A stretch of 39,232 bases of DNA from Streptomyces sp. MBT65 (GTDB taxonomy: Bacteria; Actinomycetota; Actinomycetes; Streptomycetales; Streptomycetaceae): the NCBI RefSeq assembly GCF_016612545.1, contig NZ_JAENRY010000111.1:1-39232 (forward strand), read 5' to 3'. The position numbers were made by a program, and so were the translations under genes. Below, in pieces: positions 16,475 through 24,880 of the stretch. The first letter of the stretch is position 1. Every line of letters starts with the position of its first letter. The notes under the pieces are model-generated. The model had not been told where the DNA came from and did not search any database. It worked only from the letters and a program-made list of their open reading frames with translations.

Positions 16475-16510
16475 GGGGCCGGTGCGCACCTCGTGTGTGC
16501 GGCCGGCCCC
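16475..16510. terminator. GC-rich hairpin between convergent genes
   Basis: GGGGCCGG (16475-16482) pairs with CCGGCCCC (16503-16510), extended inwards by GCGCAC/GTGTGC with a G-U pair. It lies between the GH43 stop and the end of the minus-strand DUF5999 gene, so it can serve both. Confidence 0.7.
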
Positions 16511-16527
16511 TCATGTTCTCGAAATGC

Positions 16528-16749
16528 TCAAGCGGCAGTCATCACCTGACGGTGTGGGGCGATGATCTGGCCGTCGGGCAGGAGCTCACCGGTGTCCTCG
16601 AACAGGAGAACGCCATTGCACAGCAGGCTCCAGCCCTGTTCCGGGTGGTGCGCCGTGAGGCGGGCGGACTCCCGGTCGGCGGATTCGGCTGTGGGACACG
16701 GTGGCTGGTGCTTGCACATTGGTGGGATCTCTCGCTCAGTTGTGGTCAT
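16528..16749 (-). CDS. DUF5999 family protein
   Basis: 73 residues from ATG 16749, preceded by GGGGGA. The sequence contains MCKHQPPCPTAESADRE and QGWSLLCNGVLLFEDTGELL, which I recognise as the small Streptomyces family DUF5999. Three cysteines (two in CKHQPPC, one in LLCNG) and a nearby histidine could bind a metal, but the function is unknown. The frame is open upstream to 16827, but that part does not look like the family. Its promoter region contains several palindromes built from CGAGC. Confidence 0.85.
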   Translation of the reverse strand: MTTTEREIPPMCKHQPPCPTAESADRESARLTAHHPEQGWSLLCNGVLLFEDTGELLPDGQIIAPHRQVMTAA

Positions 16750-16882
16750 GTCCGTCCCCCGTGGTGTTGAGTCGGTCCGAACCCAGTGTTGCCCCATGGA
16801 CGTCAATCCGCAGGGATTTAGCAGCACCGCTTCTCACAGGTTCAAGACGCATCACCCGCGCGGACGGTTCATCCCAATTCCC

Positions 16883-16915
16883 AGCTCGTACGAGCTTTTT
16901 CGTGCTCGGACGAGC
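16883..16915. promoter_or_regulatory. CGAGC palindrome cluster upstream of the DUF5999 gene
   Basis: AGCTCGTACGAGCT (16883-16896) is a perfect 14-base palindrome. It is followed by TTTT and by GCTCG-GA-CGAGC (16904-16915), with one more CGAGC copy a few bases later. It lies about 135 bases upstream of the DUF5999 start and could be an operator. Confidence 0.4.
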
Positions 16916-16946
16916 GTTACGAGCGTGAAAGGGCCGGAAACGCGAT

Positions 16947-16982
16947 CGTACCCCGCCACCGGGAATTCGGTGACGGGGTACG
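16947..16982 (-). terminator. Terminator hairpin for the minus-strand gene ending at 17003
   Basis: Arms 16947-16961 and 16968-16982 (15 bases each, one mismatch) enclose the loop GGAATT. It begins 20 bases past the stop of the gene at 17003-17587 and has the form of a stable rho-independent-like hairpin without a clear T run. Confidence 0.7.
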
Positions 16983-17002
16983 AGGGTGACGGCAGGGGAA
17001 AG

Positions 17003-17587
17003 TCAGGCGGGCGAACCGAGCAGCGGCGCGGGAGTCACCCGATGGGTCAGCACCGGCAGCAACTCGGCGACCCGGTGCGGACGGTGGGCCGCGATGCCGG
17101 GCGGTGCCGGGGCCAGCGGGACCAGCAGATCGCTCGCGGCGGGGTGGCCGTCGGCGCCGTCCGCGGTGAGGTCGCCGTGCAGCCAGAGCGTCAGCATGTA
17201 GAGGCCGGGCACCGAGAGGAGGCGCGGTTGGTGGGTGCCCTTCATGCTCTCGGCCTGGCGCAGCGCGCGCTCGGTGGAGGCGATGTACGGGCCCTCGAAG
17301 AAGTGCGAGAACGCCCAGCCGTCGGGGGTCAGCATGGTCTCGGCCGCGGCGACCGCGCGGTCACCGCAGCGGATCAGGAAACGCCACCCGGCCAGCCGGG
17401 TCACGGCCGCCCCCTCCGCGGTCACGCGGTCCAACACATGGAGGGGCAGCGGGAGTTCGGGTGTGGCCGGCCCCTGGGCCGCGCGCAGGGACGGGGTTCG
17501 GGCCTCGCGGACTGCGGTGGGGGAACCGAGTGCCGTGAGAACGGAGCGCAGGGCGGGCGCGGGAGCCGGGGGGACATGCAGCGGCAT
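17003..17587 (-). CDS. Conserved Streptomyces protein of unknown function
   Basis: 194 residues from ATG 17587. It is mixed alpha/beta by appearance with no signal peptide or membrane segment. Segments such as LHVLDRVTAEGAAVTRLAGWRFLI and GWAFSHFFEGPYIASTERAL read as a folded soluble domain. I do not recognise a family with a known function. It is followed by its own hairpin at 16947-16982 and is divergent from the GCS2 gene across a long leader, so it is probably transcribed alone. Codon pattern strongly supports coding. Confidence 0.75.
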   Translation of the reverse strand: MPLHVPPAPAPALRSVLTALGSPTAVREARTPSLRAAQGPATPELPLPLHVLDRVTAEGAAVTRLAGWRFLIRCGDRAVAAAETMLTPDGWAFSHFFEGPYIASTERALRQAESMKGTHQPRLLSVPGLYMLTLWLHGDLTADGADGHPAASDLLVPLAPAPPGIAAHRPHRVAELLPVLTHRVTPAPLLGSPA

Positions 17588-18110
17588 GGTGGGTCGCCTC
17601 TCATTCGACAGGCACTGGTGGCGCGAGGGCGGGACGGGGGCGGACGGCGCTGTCAGCTCTCGGGGTCAGCGAGGTCGGGGCCGGGTTCCGTGCGCATGGG
17701 TAGGGCCCGCCGCACGTCACCTCGACGGCAGGTTCCAGGACCGGGGCGCCAACCTTCTGCCTTGTTCGCGGAGTTTATACGACACGTGTTCAGACGATGT
17801 TTCGTCTAACCGTTTCCCGCATGAACAACAAGGGCCTATTCGGCCAGGGATTCACGGGAATCATCCCGGTTCCGAACCGGCTCCGCGGCGATGACCTCGG
17901 GATATGTCTCCGATGGGGTCGGCCAATTGTCGTCGGCGTTTTTCACGAGGTCTTCATTGTGGACGGAACTGCATGCGCCGCATGCCTCGTGAATGTGCCG
18001 CGGGTCACGTCCGACCAGAGTAGCGGGCCCCGGGCCGGTCCGGGGACGTTATCGATCGCCAGGTCTGGGCATCATCCTTCCTGACCCGGGGACGAGGAGG
18101 TGACGCTTCG
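17588..18110. other. 523-base intergenic region rich in inverted repeats
   Basis: No convincing gene. Visible elements are ACACGTGT (17782-17789), AGACGA/TCGTCT (17792-17797 and 17802-17807), CGGGA/TCCCG (17855-17868), CCGGTTC-C-GAACCGG (17866-17880) and TTCACGAGG/CCTCGTGAA (17942-17950 and 17985-17993), the last enclosing GCATGC twice. The stretch is less GC-rich than its neighbours. An open frame at 17797-18084 shows no protein-like features. It may hold divergent promoters and a structured leader for the ligase gene. Confidence 0.55.
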
Positions 18111-19628
18111 ATGGGCGAGAAGGTCGTGGCAGGGCCGATCGAACTGGCCGACCGGCAGCGCTACCGCGCCAAGCTGCGGCGCTGTCTGACGGGGCTGGAG
18201 CGGTTGCTGGCCGAGAAGCGGTTCGACCGCCCCAGGAACCTCATGGGGCTGGAGATCGAACTCAACCTCGTCGGCTCCGACGGCATGCCGAAAATGCTGA
18301 ATGGGCAAGTGCTGGAACGCATCGCGAGCCGAGATTTCCAAACAGAACTCGCCATGTTCAATCTGGAAGTCAACATTGCCCCACATCGATTGGAGGGCCG
18401 GGTATTCGACCGACTGGCCGAGGAGATCCGTACGTCACTGGCATATGCCCATCGGAAAGCGGGCGAGGTCGACGCCGGAATACTGATGATCGGCATTCTG
18501 CCCACACTCGACCGGGACGACCTGGTCTCCTCGAACCTCTCCGCGGTCGACCGCTACACCCTGCTGAACGATCAGATCGTGGCCGCCCGCGGCGAGGATT
18601 TCGTCCTCGACATCGAAGGTGTCGAGCACCTCACCTGCACCTCGGGCTCCATCGCGCCCGAAGCCGCCTGCACCTCCGTGCAGTTGCACCTCCAGGTCAC
18701 CCCGGACCGCTTCGCCGACGTGTGGAACGCGGCCCAGGCCGTCGCCGCCGTCCAGGTCGCCGTGGGCGCCAACTCGCCCTTCCTGTTCGGCCGCGAGCTG
18801 TGGCACGAGTCCCGCCCGCCGCTCTTCCAGCAGGCCACCGACACCCGCCCGCCCGAACTCCAGGCCCAGGGCGTCCGCCCCCGCACCTGGTTCGGCGAGC
18901 GCTGGGTCACCTCGGCGTACGAGCTCTTCGAGGAGAACCTGCGCTACTTCCCGCCCCTGCTCCCGCTCCACGACGACGAGGAGCCCCTCGACGTCCTCGA
19001 CGCGGGCGGCATCCCCACCCTCGCCGAACTCGTCCTGCACAACGGCACGGTGTACCGCTGGAACCGCCCGGTCTACGGCATCGCCGACGGCGTCCCGCAC
19101 CTCCGCGTCGAGAACCGCGTCCTGCCGGCCGGCCCCACCGTCACCGACGTCATCGCCAACACCGCGTTCTACTACGGCGTCGTCCGCGCCCTGGCCGAGG
19201 AGTCGCGGCCGGTGTGGACCCGGCTGCCCTTCGAGGCGGCGGCCGCCAACTTCGACACCGCGTGCCGCCACGGCATCGACGCCCGCCTTCTCTGGCCCCG
19301 GCGCGGACGGCTCGGGGGCACCACCGAGATCGACGCGGTGACCCTCGTACGCGACGAACTGCTGCCGCTCGCCGAGGCGGGCCTGGACGCGTGGGGGGTC
19401 GAACCGGCCGACCGGGACCTGTACTTGGGCGTGATCGACGAGCGCTGTCGACGGCGGGCGAACGGCGCGACCTGGCAGTCCGCCACGTTCCACCGCGCGC
19501 TGGAACAGGGCCACACGAGAGACGCCGCGCTGGCCGCCACCACGCGGCGCTACAGCGAGTTGATGCACCTCGGGGAGCCGGTCCACACCTGGCCGGTGGG
19601 GCTGCCGGAGCCGGTGCCGCTGGGGTGA
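18111..19628 (+). CDS. GCS2-family carboxylate-amine ligase (glutamate-cysteine ligase-like)
   Basis: 505 residues. The N-terminal part has MGLEIELNLVGSDGMPKML, the metal- and glutamate-binding opening of the family, followed by FNLEVNIAPHRLEG. Middle motifs include LTCTSGSIAPEAACTSVQLHLQV and AVQVAVGANSPFLFGRELWHESR. These match GCS2-type ligases, which use ATP to join an amino-acid carboxylate to an amine, as in gamma-glutamylcysteine formation. Actinomycetes make mycothiol rather than glutathione and also use an enzyme of this type (EgtA) for ergothioneine, but no egt gene is nearby, so the substrate is open. The start is ATG 18111 with GAGGAGG about 11 bases upstream. The long leader before it is unusual. 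Confidence 0.88.
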   Translation: MGEKVVAGPIELADRQRYRAKLRRCLTGLERLLAEKRFDRPRNLMGLEIELNLVGSDGMPKMLNGQVLERIASRDFQTELAMFNLEVNIAPHRLEGRVFDRLAEEIRTSLAYAHRKAGEVDAGILMIGILPTLDRDDLVSSNLSAVDRYTLLNDQIVAARGEDFVLDIEGVEHLTCTSGSIAPEAACTSVQLHLQVTPDRFADVWNAAQAVAAVQVAVGANSPFLFGRELWHESRPPLFQQATDTRPPELQAQGVRPRTWFGERWVTSAYELFEENLRYFPPLLPLHDDEEPLDVLDAGGIPTLAELVLHNGTVYRWNRPVYGIADGVPHLRVENRVLPAGPTVTDVIANTAFYYGVVRALAEESRPVWTRLPFEAAAANFDTACRHGIDARLLWPRRGRLGGTTEIDAVTLVRDELLPLAEAGLDAWGVEPADRDLYLGVIDERCRRRANGATWQSATFHRALEQGHTRDAALAATTRRYSELMHLGEPVHTWPVGLPEPVPLG

Positions 19629-19659
19629 GGTGTGGGGGGTGGGGTGAACCGGCCCTGTT

Positions 19660-21447
19660 TCAGCCCGCGTTGGCGGCTGCGCCCGACGCGCCCGCCGCCA
19701 CGATGGCCTGGAGGATCACCGACTGGATCTGGGCCGGGTCGGTCACCTCGTGGCCCGAGCCGCCGGTCGCCTCGGCGATCTGCCGGGCCTCCTCCTTGTC
19801 GGCCTCCGGGCCCACCGCGATCATGATGAGCGGTACCGGCCTTTCAGGGCTGGCGAGTTGCTTCAACTGCTGGACGAGGGCGGAGCGGGAGATGCTGCCC
19901 GGGTCCTGGTTGACCCCGTCGGTCAGGATGACCAGCGCGTTGAACTTCCCCTTCACATAGGAGGACGTGGCCGCCTTGTACGCGGCGAGCGTGGTGTCGT
20001 AGAGCCCGGTCGCCCCGCCCGGTACCGGCTTCAGCGAGCCGAACGCCGCTGTCAGGGCGTCCCGTTGGGTGCCGTCGCCCGTGCGGTCGCCGAGCCGCTC
20101 GGTCGGCACCAGGACGCGGTAGTCCTTGTTGCCGTCGAGCTTCGTCGAGAACTCCCACAGCCCGATCTCGTCCTCGGGCGTGAACGTGGCCAGCGCCTGG
20201 AGCAGCGAGCCCTTGGTGACGTCCATGCGCGACTGCCCGGTCCCCGGCACCGACTCCGACATCGAGGCGGACGCGTCGACGACCGTGGTGATCCGCGCGC
20301 TCTGCACCGTGATCGTCCAGGTGCCCAGGGCCTCTTGGAGCGCCGCGTCGGAGGCGGGCTCGGCCGCCGCCACGGCGTACGGCTGGGGACTGCTGCCACC
20401 GGCCTCGGCGACCACGGCCTTCGGCGCGCTGTCGTCGTCCGTGCGGAAGCCGTACTTCTCCAGGAGTTTGTGCTGCGCGGGCTGGTTCAGAAAGGTCAGG
20501 AACCGGATCGCGGCCCGGCTCTGGTCCGTGGTCAACCGCTCCTGGTCGACCAGGTTGTACGGATAGTCGAGCCGCGGGGAGCCGTCCTTCGGATAGAACA
20601 GGTCCAGGCTCCCGCCGCTGTCCGCCGACGCGTTGTACGAGAACGCCGACTGCTCGCTCAGCACCAGCGCCTGGTTGCGCTTCGGATTGCCCTGCTCGGT
20701 GCCCGAGGAGTCACGCGGCAGGGTGTCCAGCACCTGGCCGTCGGTGTCGGAGATCCGCTGCGACAGCGTCTTCATCATCGCCGCCGCCTGGGTGGCCCCG
20801 CCCTTGACCTTCGCCGCGGCCGTGCTCAACTGCGTGAGCGCCAGCAGCCCCGTCGCGCTGCGCGCCGGATCGGCCGCGCCCAGCCGCAGCGAGTCGTCCG
20901 TCAGCGTGGCACCGGCCAGGTCCAGCCAGGTGTACGTCTTCTTCGGCCACCCCAGCGACTTCGCGGCGGCGGGGACCATCGCCACCCCGACCGGCGTGGA
21001 GGCCACGTTGCCCGCGGCGGTGACCTCCGTGGCGGCGCTGTCGGCGGCCGACGAGACCTCGTTCACCCACAGCTCCGAGTCGGGCACCCACACCTGGACG
21101 TCCGGGTGCTTGCCCGCCTTGAGCGTGTCCGCGAACTTGTACGAGTCCTGGGCCGTCACCGAGATGTTCAGGCACTGCCCGTCGGACGTGATGCCCTGGT
21201 CACGGGCCTCTCCGGCCGCCGCACGCAGGGCGGGGGCCAGATCGGGGGAGGCGGCGAGCTTCAGCCGTACCGCGTCCTTGCGGCACGAGGAACCGAAGGA
21301 GAGCAACCCGCTCTGCACGGCTACGGCGGTACCGCCGGCGACGGTCAGCACGAGGACCGTGGCGACGGCCACCGTACGGCGGCGCGCGCGAGGACGGGGG
21401 TCGCTGCCGCCCGCCCGGTACTGATCGGGCAAGCTGTGACGTCCCAT
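19660..21447 (-). CDS. Membrane-anchored substrate-binding and VWA domain protein
   Basis: 595 residues from ATG 21447, preceded by AGGGAGGGG. A cytoplasmic Arg-rich N-terminus and one membrane helix (about 24-46, VAVATVLVLTVAGGTAVAVQ) lead to an extracytoplasmic domain like bacterial solute-binding proteins (about 55-340, with YKFADTLKAGKHPDVQVWVPD). A von Willebrand A domain follows (about 380-585) with the metal site DASASMS, the GATGLYDTT threonine loop and VILTDGVNQDP. VWA domains bind ligands through Mg2+. The frame runs open upstream to 21981 but that part is non-coding. No ABC permease is adjacent, so a transport role is unlikely; a surface-binding or sensing role is inferred. Confidence 0.9.
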   Translation of the reverse strand: MGRHSLPDQYRAGGSDPRPRARRRTVAVATVLVLTVAGGTAVAVQSGLLSFGSSCRKDAVRLKLAASPDLAPALRAAAGEARDQGITSDGQCLNISVTAQDSYKFADTLKAGKHPDVQVWVPDSELWVNEVSSAADSAATEVTAAGNVASTPVGVAMVPAAAKSLGWPKKTYTWLDLAGATLTDDSLRLGAADPARSATGLLALTQLSTAAAKVKGGATQAAAMMKTLSQRISDTDGQVLDTLPRDSSGTEQGNPKRNQALVLSEQSAFSYNASADSGGSLDLFYPKDGSPRLDYPYNLVDQERLTTDQSRAAIRFLTFLNQPAQHKLLEKYGFRTDDDSAPKAVVAEAGGSSPQPYAVAAAEPASDAALQEALGTWTITVQSARITTVVDASASMSESVPGTGQSRMDVTKGSLLQALATFTPEDEIGLWEFSTKLDGNKDYRVLVPTERLGDRTGDGTQRDALTAAFGSLKPVPGGATGLYDTTLAAYKAATSSYVKGKFNALVILTDGVNQDPGSISRSALVQQLKQLASPERPVPLIMIAVGPEADKEEARQIAEATGGSGHEVTDPAQIQSVILQAIVAAGASGAAANAG

Positions 21448-21511
21448 GACGGTGGTGCCCCTCCCTGTTGAACCTCGTGCCTCCGTCTCCCCCAACGGCC
21501 TGTCGAGCACG

Positions 21512-21551
21512 ATCTTCGTAAGTTCTTTCGAGACCCTAGCGGGACGAAGAT
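21512..21551. promoter_or_regulatory. 8-base inverted repeat between divergent genes
   Basis: ATCTTCGT (21512-21519) and ACGAAGAT (21544-21551) are perfect inverted copies 24 bases apart, placed between the VWA protein and the CPBP protease. They could be an operator pair; the region also has TAGGGT on the minus strand, a possible -10. Confidence 0.3.
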
Positions 21552-21592
21552 GGGCATGAGGCGGGATTTTCGAACTGAAGGCAGGTGCGCAG

Positions 21593-22387
21593 GTGGAGGC
21601 AGGGCAGGTGGCCGAAACTTTTCCGCTGGAGCGGCCCACGCGGCGGATTCTCCGGTCCGAGGCGCTGCTCGTTCTGGGGCTTTCGCTCGGTGCGAGTGGT
21701 GTGTCCGCCCTGATCAGTTTTGTCGGATCAGTCACGAAACCGGGCGGCCTCAAGGACCAGGCCGCCACCCTCAACGCCTCGGCCGCGCCGGGCCGTCCCT
21801 GGCTGGATCTCGCCTGGCAGCTGTTCGGGATCGCGTCGGCACTCGTCCCCGTCGCCCTCGTCGCGCACTTCCTCCTGCGCGAGGGCGAGAGCCTGCGCAC
21901 GATCGGCTTCGACCGCACCCGGCCCTGGCCCGACCTGGGCCGCGGGGCCGCGATCGCGGCGGTCATCGGCAGCACCGGCATCGCCTTCTACCTGTCCGCC
22001 CGCGGCCTCGGCTTCAACCTCACGGTGGTGCCGGAGGCGCTGCCCGACGTCTGGTGGAAGTACCCGGTCCTGATCCTCTCCGCGATGCAGAACGCGATCC
22101 TCGAAGAGGTGATCGTGGTGGGCTATCTCCTGCGCCGCCTCGGCCAGTTGGGCTGGACGCCGGGCACGGCGCTGGTGGCCAGTTCCGTACTGCGCGGTAG
22201 CTACCACCTCTACCAGGGCATCGGCGGCTTCGTCGGCAACATGGTGATGGGCGTGGTGTTCGTCTACCTGTACCGCCGTTGGGGCCGCGTGGGCCCCCTG
22301 GTGGTGGCGCATTCCCTGCTCGACATCGGGGCGTTCGTCGGCTACGCGCTGCTGGCGGGGAAGGTCGGCTGGCTGCCGACGGCGTAA
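21593..22387 (+). CDS. CPBP-family intramembrane protease
   Basis: 264 residues from GTG 21593; an in-frame GTG at 21608 has the better ribosome-binding site (GGAGG, 8 bases) and may be the true start, giving 259. About seven membrane helices carry the CPBP (Abi, CAAX-protease-like) motifs: EEVIVVGYLLRR, then RGSYHLYQG, then HSLLDIG. The two glutamates and two histidines form the putative metal or catalytic site. Family members cleave membrane-embedded or prenylated peptides, or protect against bacteriocins; no substrate is evident. It is divergent from the VWA protein and convergent with the PhzF-like gene. Confidence 0.9.
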   Translation: MEAGQVAETFPLERPTRRILRSEALLVLGLSLGASGVSALISFVGSVTKPGGLKDQAATLNASAAPGRPWLDLAWQLFGIASALVPVALVAHFLLREGESLRTIGFDRTRPWPDLGRGAAIAAVIGSTGIAFYLSARGLGFNLTVVPEALPDVWWKYPVLILSAMQNAILEEVIVVGYLLRRLGQLGWTPGTALVASSVLRGSYHLYQGIGGFVGNMVMGVVFVYLYRRWGRVGPLVVAHSLLDIGAFVGYALLAGKVGWLPTA

Positions 22388-22415
22388 GTCCCGTGAGGGG
22401 CGGTCCCGTTGCGGC

Positions 22416-23228
22416 TCAGGCGAGCAGCTCGCCGTCGATGACCGTGACCGCCCGCCCGGTCAACAGGGTCCGCCCGCCCCGCAGTTCGGTCCGCACGAGC
22501 CCGGAACGGGGCGAGGCCTGGAGCCCCGTGAGGACCGCGCTCCCGAGCCGCTCGGACCAGTACGGAGCCAGCGCCGTGTGCGCGCTGCCGGTGACCGGGT
22601 CCTCGTCGATACCGACGTTCGGGAAGAAGCACCGGGACACGAAGTCGTAGCCCCGGGTGGGGTCTTCGGCCCGCGCGGTGGCGATGACGCCGCGCTCGGA
22701 GTGGGCGGCGAGCGCCTTGTGGTCGGGTGCCAGTCCTGCGACGGTCTTCTCGTCGGCGAGTTCGATCAGGAGGTCGCCGATGTTCGGGCCGGTGTCGAAG
22801 GCGGTGAGCGGCTCGACGCCCAGGGCCTCGGCGACACCGTCCGGGATCTCGACGGCGGTGAGCGGGGCGGTCGGGAAGTCGAGGGTGATCGAACCGTCCT
22901 CGGCCGGCGTGGCGATGAGCACCCCGCTCCGCGTGGCGAACCGCACGGGCCCTTCGTGGGCGCCGGTGGTGTGCAGCACATGGGCGGTGGCGAGGGTCGC
23001 GTGCCCGCACATCGCGACCTCGGTCGTCGGCGTGAACCACCGCAACGCCCAGTCGGCGTCGCCGCCCTCGGGCAGCCGGTGCGCGAACGCGGTCTCGGCG
23101 TGGTTGACCTCCATCGCGATCTTCCGCAGCCGGTCGTCGTCCGCCGGGAAGGCGTCGAGGAGCAGCACCCCGGCCGGGTTGCCGGCGAAGGGGCGGTCGG
23201 TGAAGGCGTCCACGATTCGAATCCGCAT
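22416..23228 (-). CDS. PhzF-family isomerase
   Basis: 270 residues from ATG 23228. It opens RIVDAFTDRPFAGNPAGV and has the catalytic glutamate Glu45 in NHAETAF, then MCGHATLATAHVL and DPVTGSAHTALAPYW, all standard for the PhzF/DapF-like fold. PhzF itself isomerises a phenazine precursor, but most genomes carry PhzF-like proteins outside phenazine clusters. No phenazine gene is present here, so it is probably a general isomerase of unknown substrate. The upstream neighbour on the same strand ends 51 bases before it. Confidence 0.9.
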   Translation of the reverse strand: MRIRIVDAFTDRPFAGNPAGVLLLDAFPADDDRLRKIAMEVNHAETAFAHRLPEGGDADWALRWFTPTTEVAMCGHATLATAHVLHTTGAHEGPVRFATRSGVLIATPAEDGSITLDFPTAPLTAVEIPDGVAEALGVEPLTAFDTGPNIGDLLIELADEKTVAGLAPDHKALAAHSERGVIATARAEDPTRGYDFVSRCFFPNVGIDEDPVTGSAHTALAPYWSERLGSAVLTGLQASPRSGLVRTELRGGRTLLTGRAVTVIDGELLA

Positions 23229-23278
23229 GCCGCGACGTTAGAGGCTGCGCGGAGCCGCGGGCCAAGGCCAATCCGGGG

Positions 23279-24007
23279 TCACTGGACCGATGTGCCGGCG
23301 GGGCGTTCCGGCTTGCGGGCCAGGAAGGTGGCGTAGGTCCGCTTCGTTCCCTCGGCCGGCTCCTGGACCAGGCGGCCGGTGACCGTGAGTCCGGCCCGGG
23401 TGAGTAGCTCGGCGATCCGGTCCGGTGGGAGCAGGTGCGACTCGTAGGAGACGGGGTGGCCGCCGTACGCCCGGGTCGGGCGCCGGAGTTGGCCCTCGCC
23501 CACGTGACCGGCCAGCATCAGAAGGCCGCCGGGAGCGAGGACGCGGTGGAACTCGGCGAAGACGACGGGCAGTTGGTCCGGAGGGGTGTGGTGCGTGGAG
23601 TAGAAGGCGAGGATGCCGCCGAGCTCGTCGTCCCCGATCGGCGCCGCGGTCATCGAGCCCACGGTGAAGGACAGGTCCGGGTGCGCGTGGCGGGCCAGTT
23701 CGATCATCCTCGGGGAGAGGTCGAGGCCGAGGACCGGCACCCCGAGCCCCGCCAGATACGCCGTGACCTTGCCGGGCCCGCACCCCAGATCCGCCACCGG
23801 GCCCAGGCCGTCGGCCCGTACAGTCGCCGCGAACGCGGCCAGTGTCGCGCGGGAGATCGGGTCCAACTCGGCCGGTGCCTTGACGAGTTGGGCGTAGTCG
23901 GCCGCGACGGTGTCGTACGACTCCCGGATCGCGGTGAGGTAGGAGGGCTGCGTGGTCACGCGGGTGACTCTACGGAGGGAGGCCGTCCGTCCGCCGCTGT
24001 CGGTCAT
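23279..24007 (-). CDS. Class I SAM-dependent methyltransferase
   Basis: 242 residues. The SAM-binding motif I is VADLGCGPGKVTAYLAG, followed by LGLDLSPRMIELAR (motif II) and HRVLAPGGLLMLAGH. The start ATG 24007 overlaps the stop of the XRE regulator as ATGA, which argues for translational coupling and for this start over a GTG at 23959. The methylated substrate is unknown. Being in an operon with an XRE regulator suggests regulated expression. Confidence 0.88.
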   Translation of the reverse strand: MTDSGGRTASLRRVTRVTTQPSYLTAIRESYDTVAADYAQLVKAPAELDPISRATLAAFAATVRADGLGPVADLGCGPGKVTAYLAGLGVPVLGLDLSPRMIELARHAHPDLSFTVGSMTAAPIGDDELGGILAFYSTHHTPPDQLPVVFAEFHRVLAPGGLLMLAGHVGEGQLRRPTRAYGGHPVSYESHLLPPDRIAELLTRAGLTVTGRLVQEPAEGTKRTYATFLARKPERPAGTSVQ

Positions 24008-24855
24008 GGTCCCGGTCGCGCTCCGGCCCAACTGGCCAGGAGTCGCAGGGATTCCGCGGAGGGCGACCCCGGTTCGGCGGTGAGGACGCCCAGGGTCTGC
24101 TCGGAGTCGTCGACGGGGGCGAACGCCTCGTAGCCCAGGACGAGTTCGCCGACGACGGGGTGGTGGAAGCGCTTGGTGCCGTGGGTGCGCTGGAACACGT
24201 CGTGGTCGGCCCACCAGCGGCGGAAGTCCGCGTCCTGGACGGAGAGTTCGCCGACGAGCTCGGCCAGGGCGGGGTCGTGCGGGCTACGTCCCGCGTACAG
24301 GCGGAGCGAGGCGACGATGCCTCGGGCGGCGTCCTCCCAATCGGCGTACAGGGTACGGAAGGTGTCGTCGAGGAAGACCAGCCGGGCCATGTTGCGGCTG
24401 CGGGCGGGCTGGTCCTCGAAGTCCGTGTACAGGGCGCGGGCGAGATGGTTGGCGGCCAGGACGTCCATACGGCGGCCGTAGACGAGGGCGGGGACGTCGG
24501 TGAGGCTGTCGAGCAGCAGGCGCAGTCCGGGGCGGACGCTCTGCGGCGGCAGTGCGCGAGGACGGCTGCGGGTCGGTCTGGCGATCCGGAACAGGTGGGC
24601 GCGCTCCAACTCGTTCAGCTGCAGGGCGCGGGCGATCGCGTCCAGGACGGACGCGGAGACGTTGAGGTGGCGTCCGCGCTCCAGACGGACGTAGTAGTCG
24701 ACGCTGACGCCCGCGAGCTGGGCGACCTCCTCGCGCCGTAGGCCAGGAACGCGGCGGGTGCCGGGCAGGGGCGCCAGGCCCGCCTCCTCGGGGGTGATCT
24801 TCGCGCGGCGCGAGCGGAGAAAGTCCCGCAGCTCGCTGTTCGGTTCCTGGGCCAT
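24004..24855 (-). CDS. XRE-family regulator with MmyB-type ligand domain
   Basis: 283 residues from ATG 24855. The N-terminal helix-turn-helix (about 10-85) has RREEVAQLAGVSVDYYVRLERG, typical of the Streptomyces XRE/MmyB group. The C-terminal half (about 105-275) has the MmyB-like pattern PALVYGRRMDVLAANHLARAL, a PAS-like pocket thought to bind a fatty-acyl-type ligand. It is divergent from an aldo/keto reductase, the usual target arrangement, and is followed by a coupled methyltransferase. Palindromes in the shared 142-base region may be its sites. Confidence 0.92.
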   Translation of the reverse strand: MAQEPNSELRDFLRSRRAKITPEEAGLAPLPGTRRVPGLRREEVAQLAGVSVDYYVRLERGRHLNVSASVLDAIARALQLNELERAHLFRIARPTRSRPRALPPQSVRPGLRLLLDSLTDVPALVYGRRMDVLAANHLARALYTDFEDQPARSRNMARLVFLDDTFRTLYADWEDAARGIVASLRLYAGRSPHDPALAELVGELSVQDADFRRWWADHDVFQRTHGTKRFHHPVVGELVLGYEAFAPVDDSEQTLGVLTAEPGSPSAESLRLLASWAGARPGP

Positions 24856-24880
24856 GCACCCACCGTAGACCGGGGTGACC

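Noticed and set aside
17797..18084. 95-codon frame in the leader of the GCS2 gene
   Set aside because: No ribosome-binding site, lacks the codon bias of real genes here and overlaps several inverted repeats.
22416..23228. Phenazine biosynthesis cluster suggested by a PhzF protein
   Set aside because: No other phz gene in the window; PhzF-like proteins are widespread outside such clusters.
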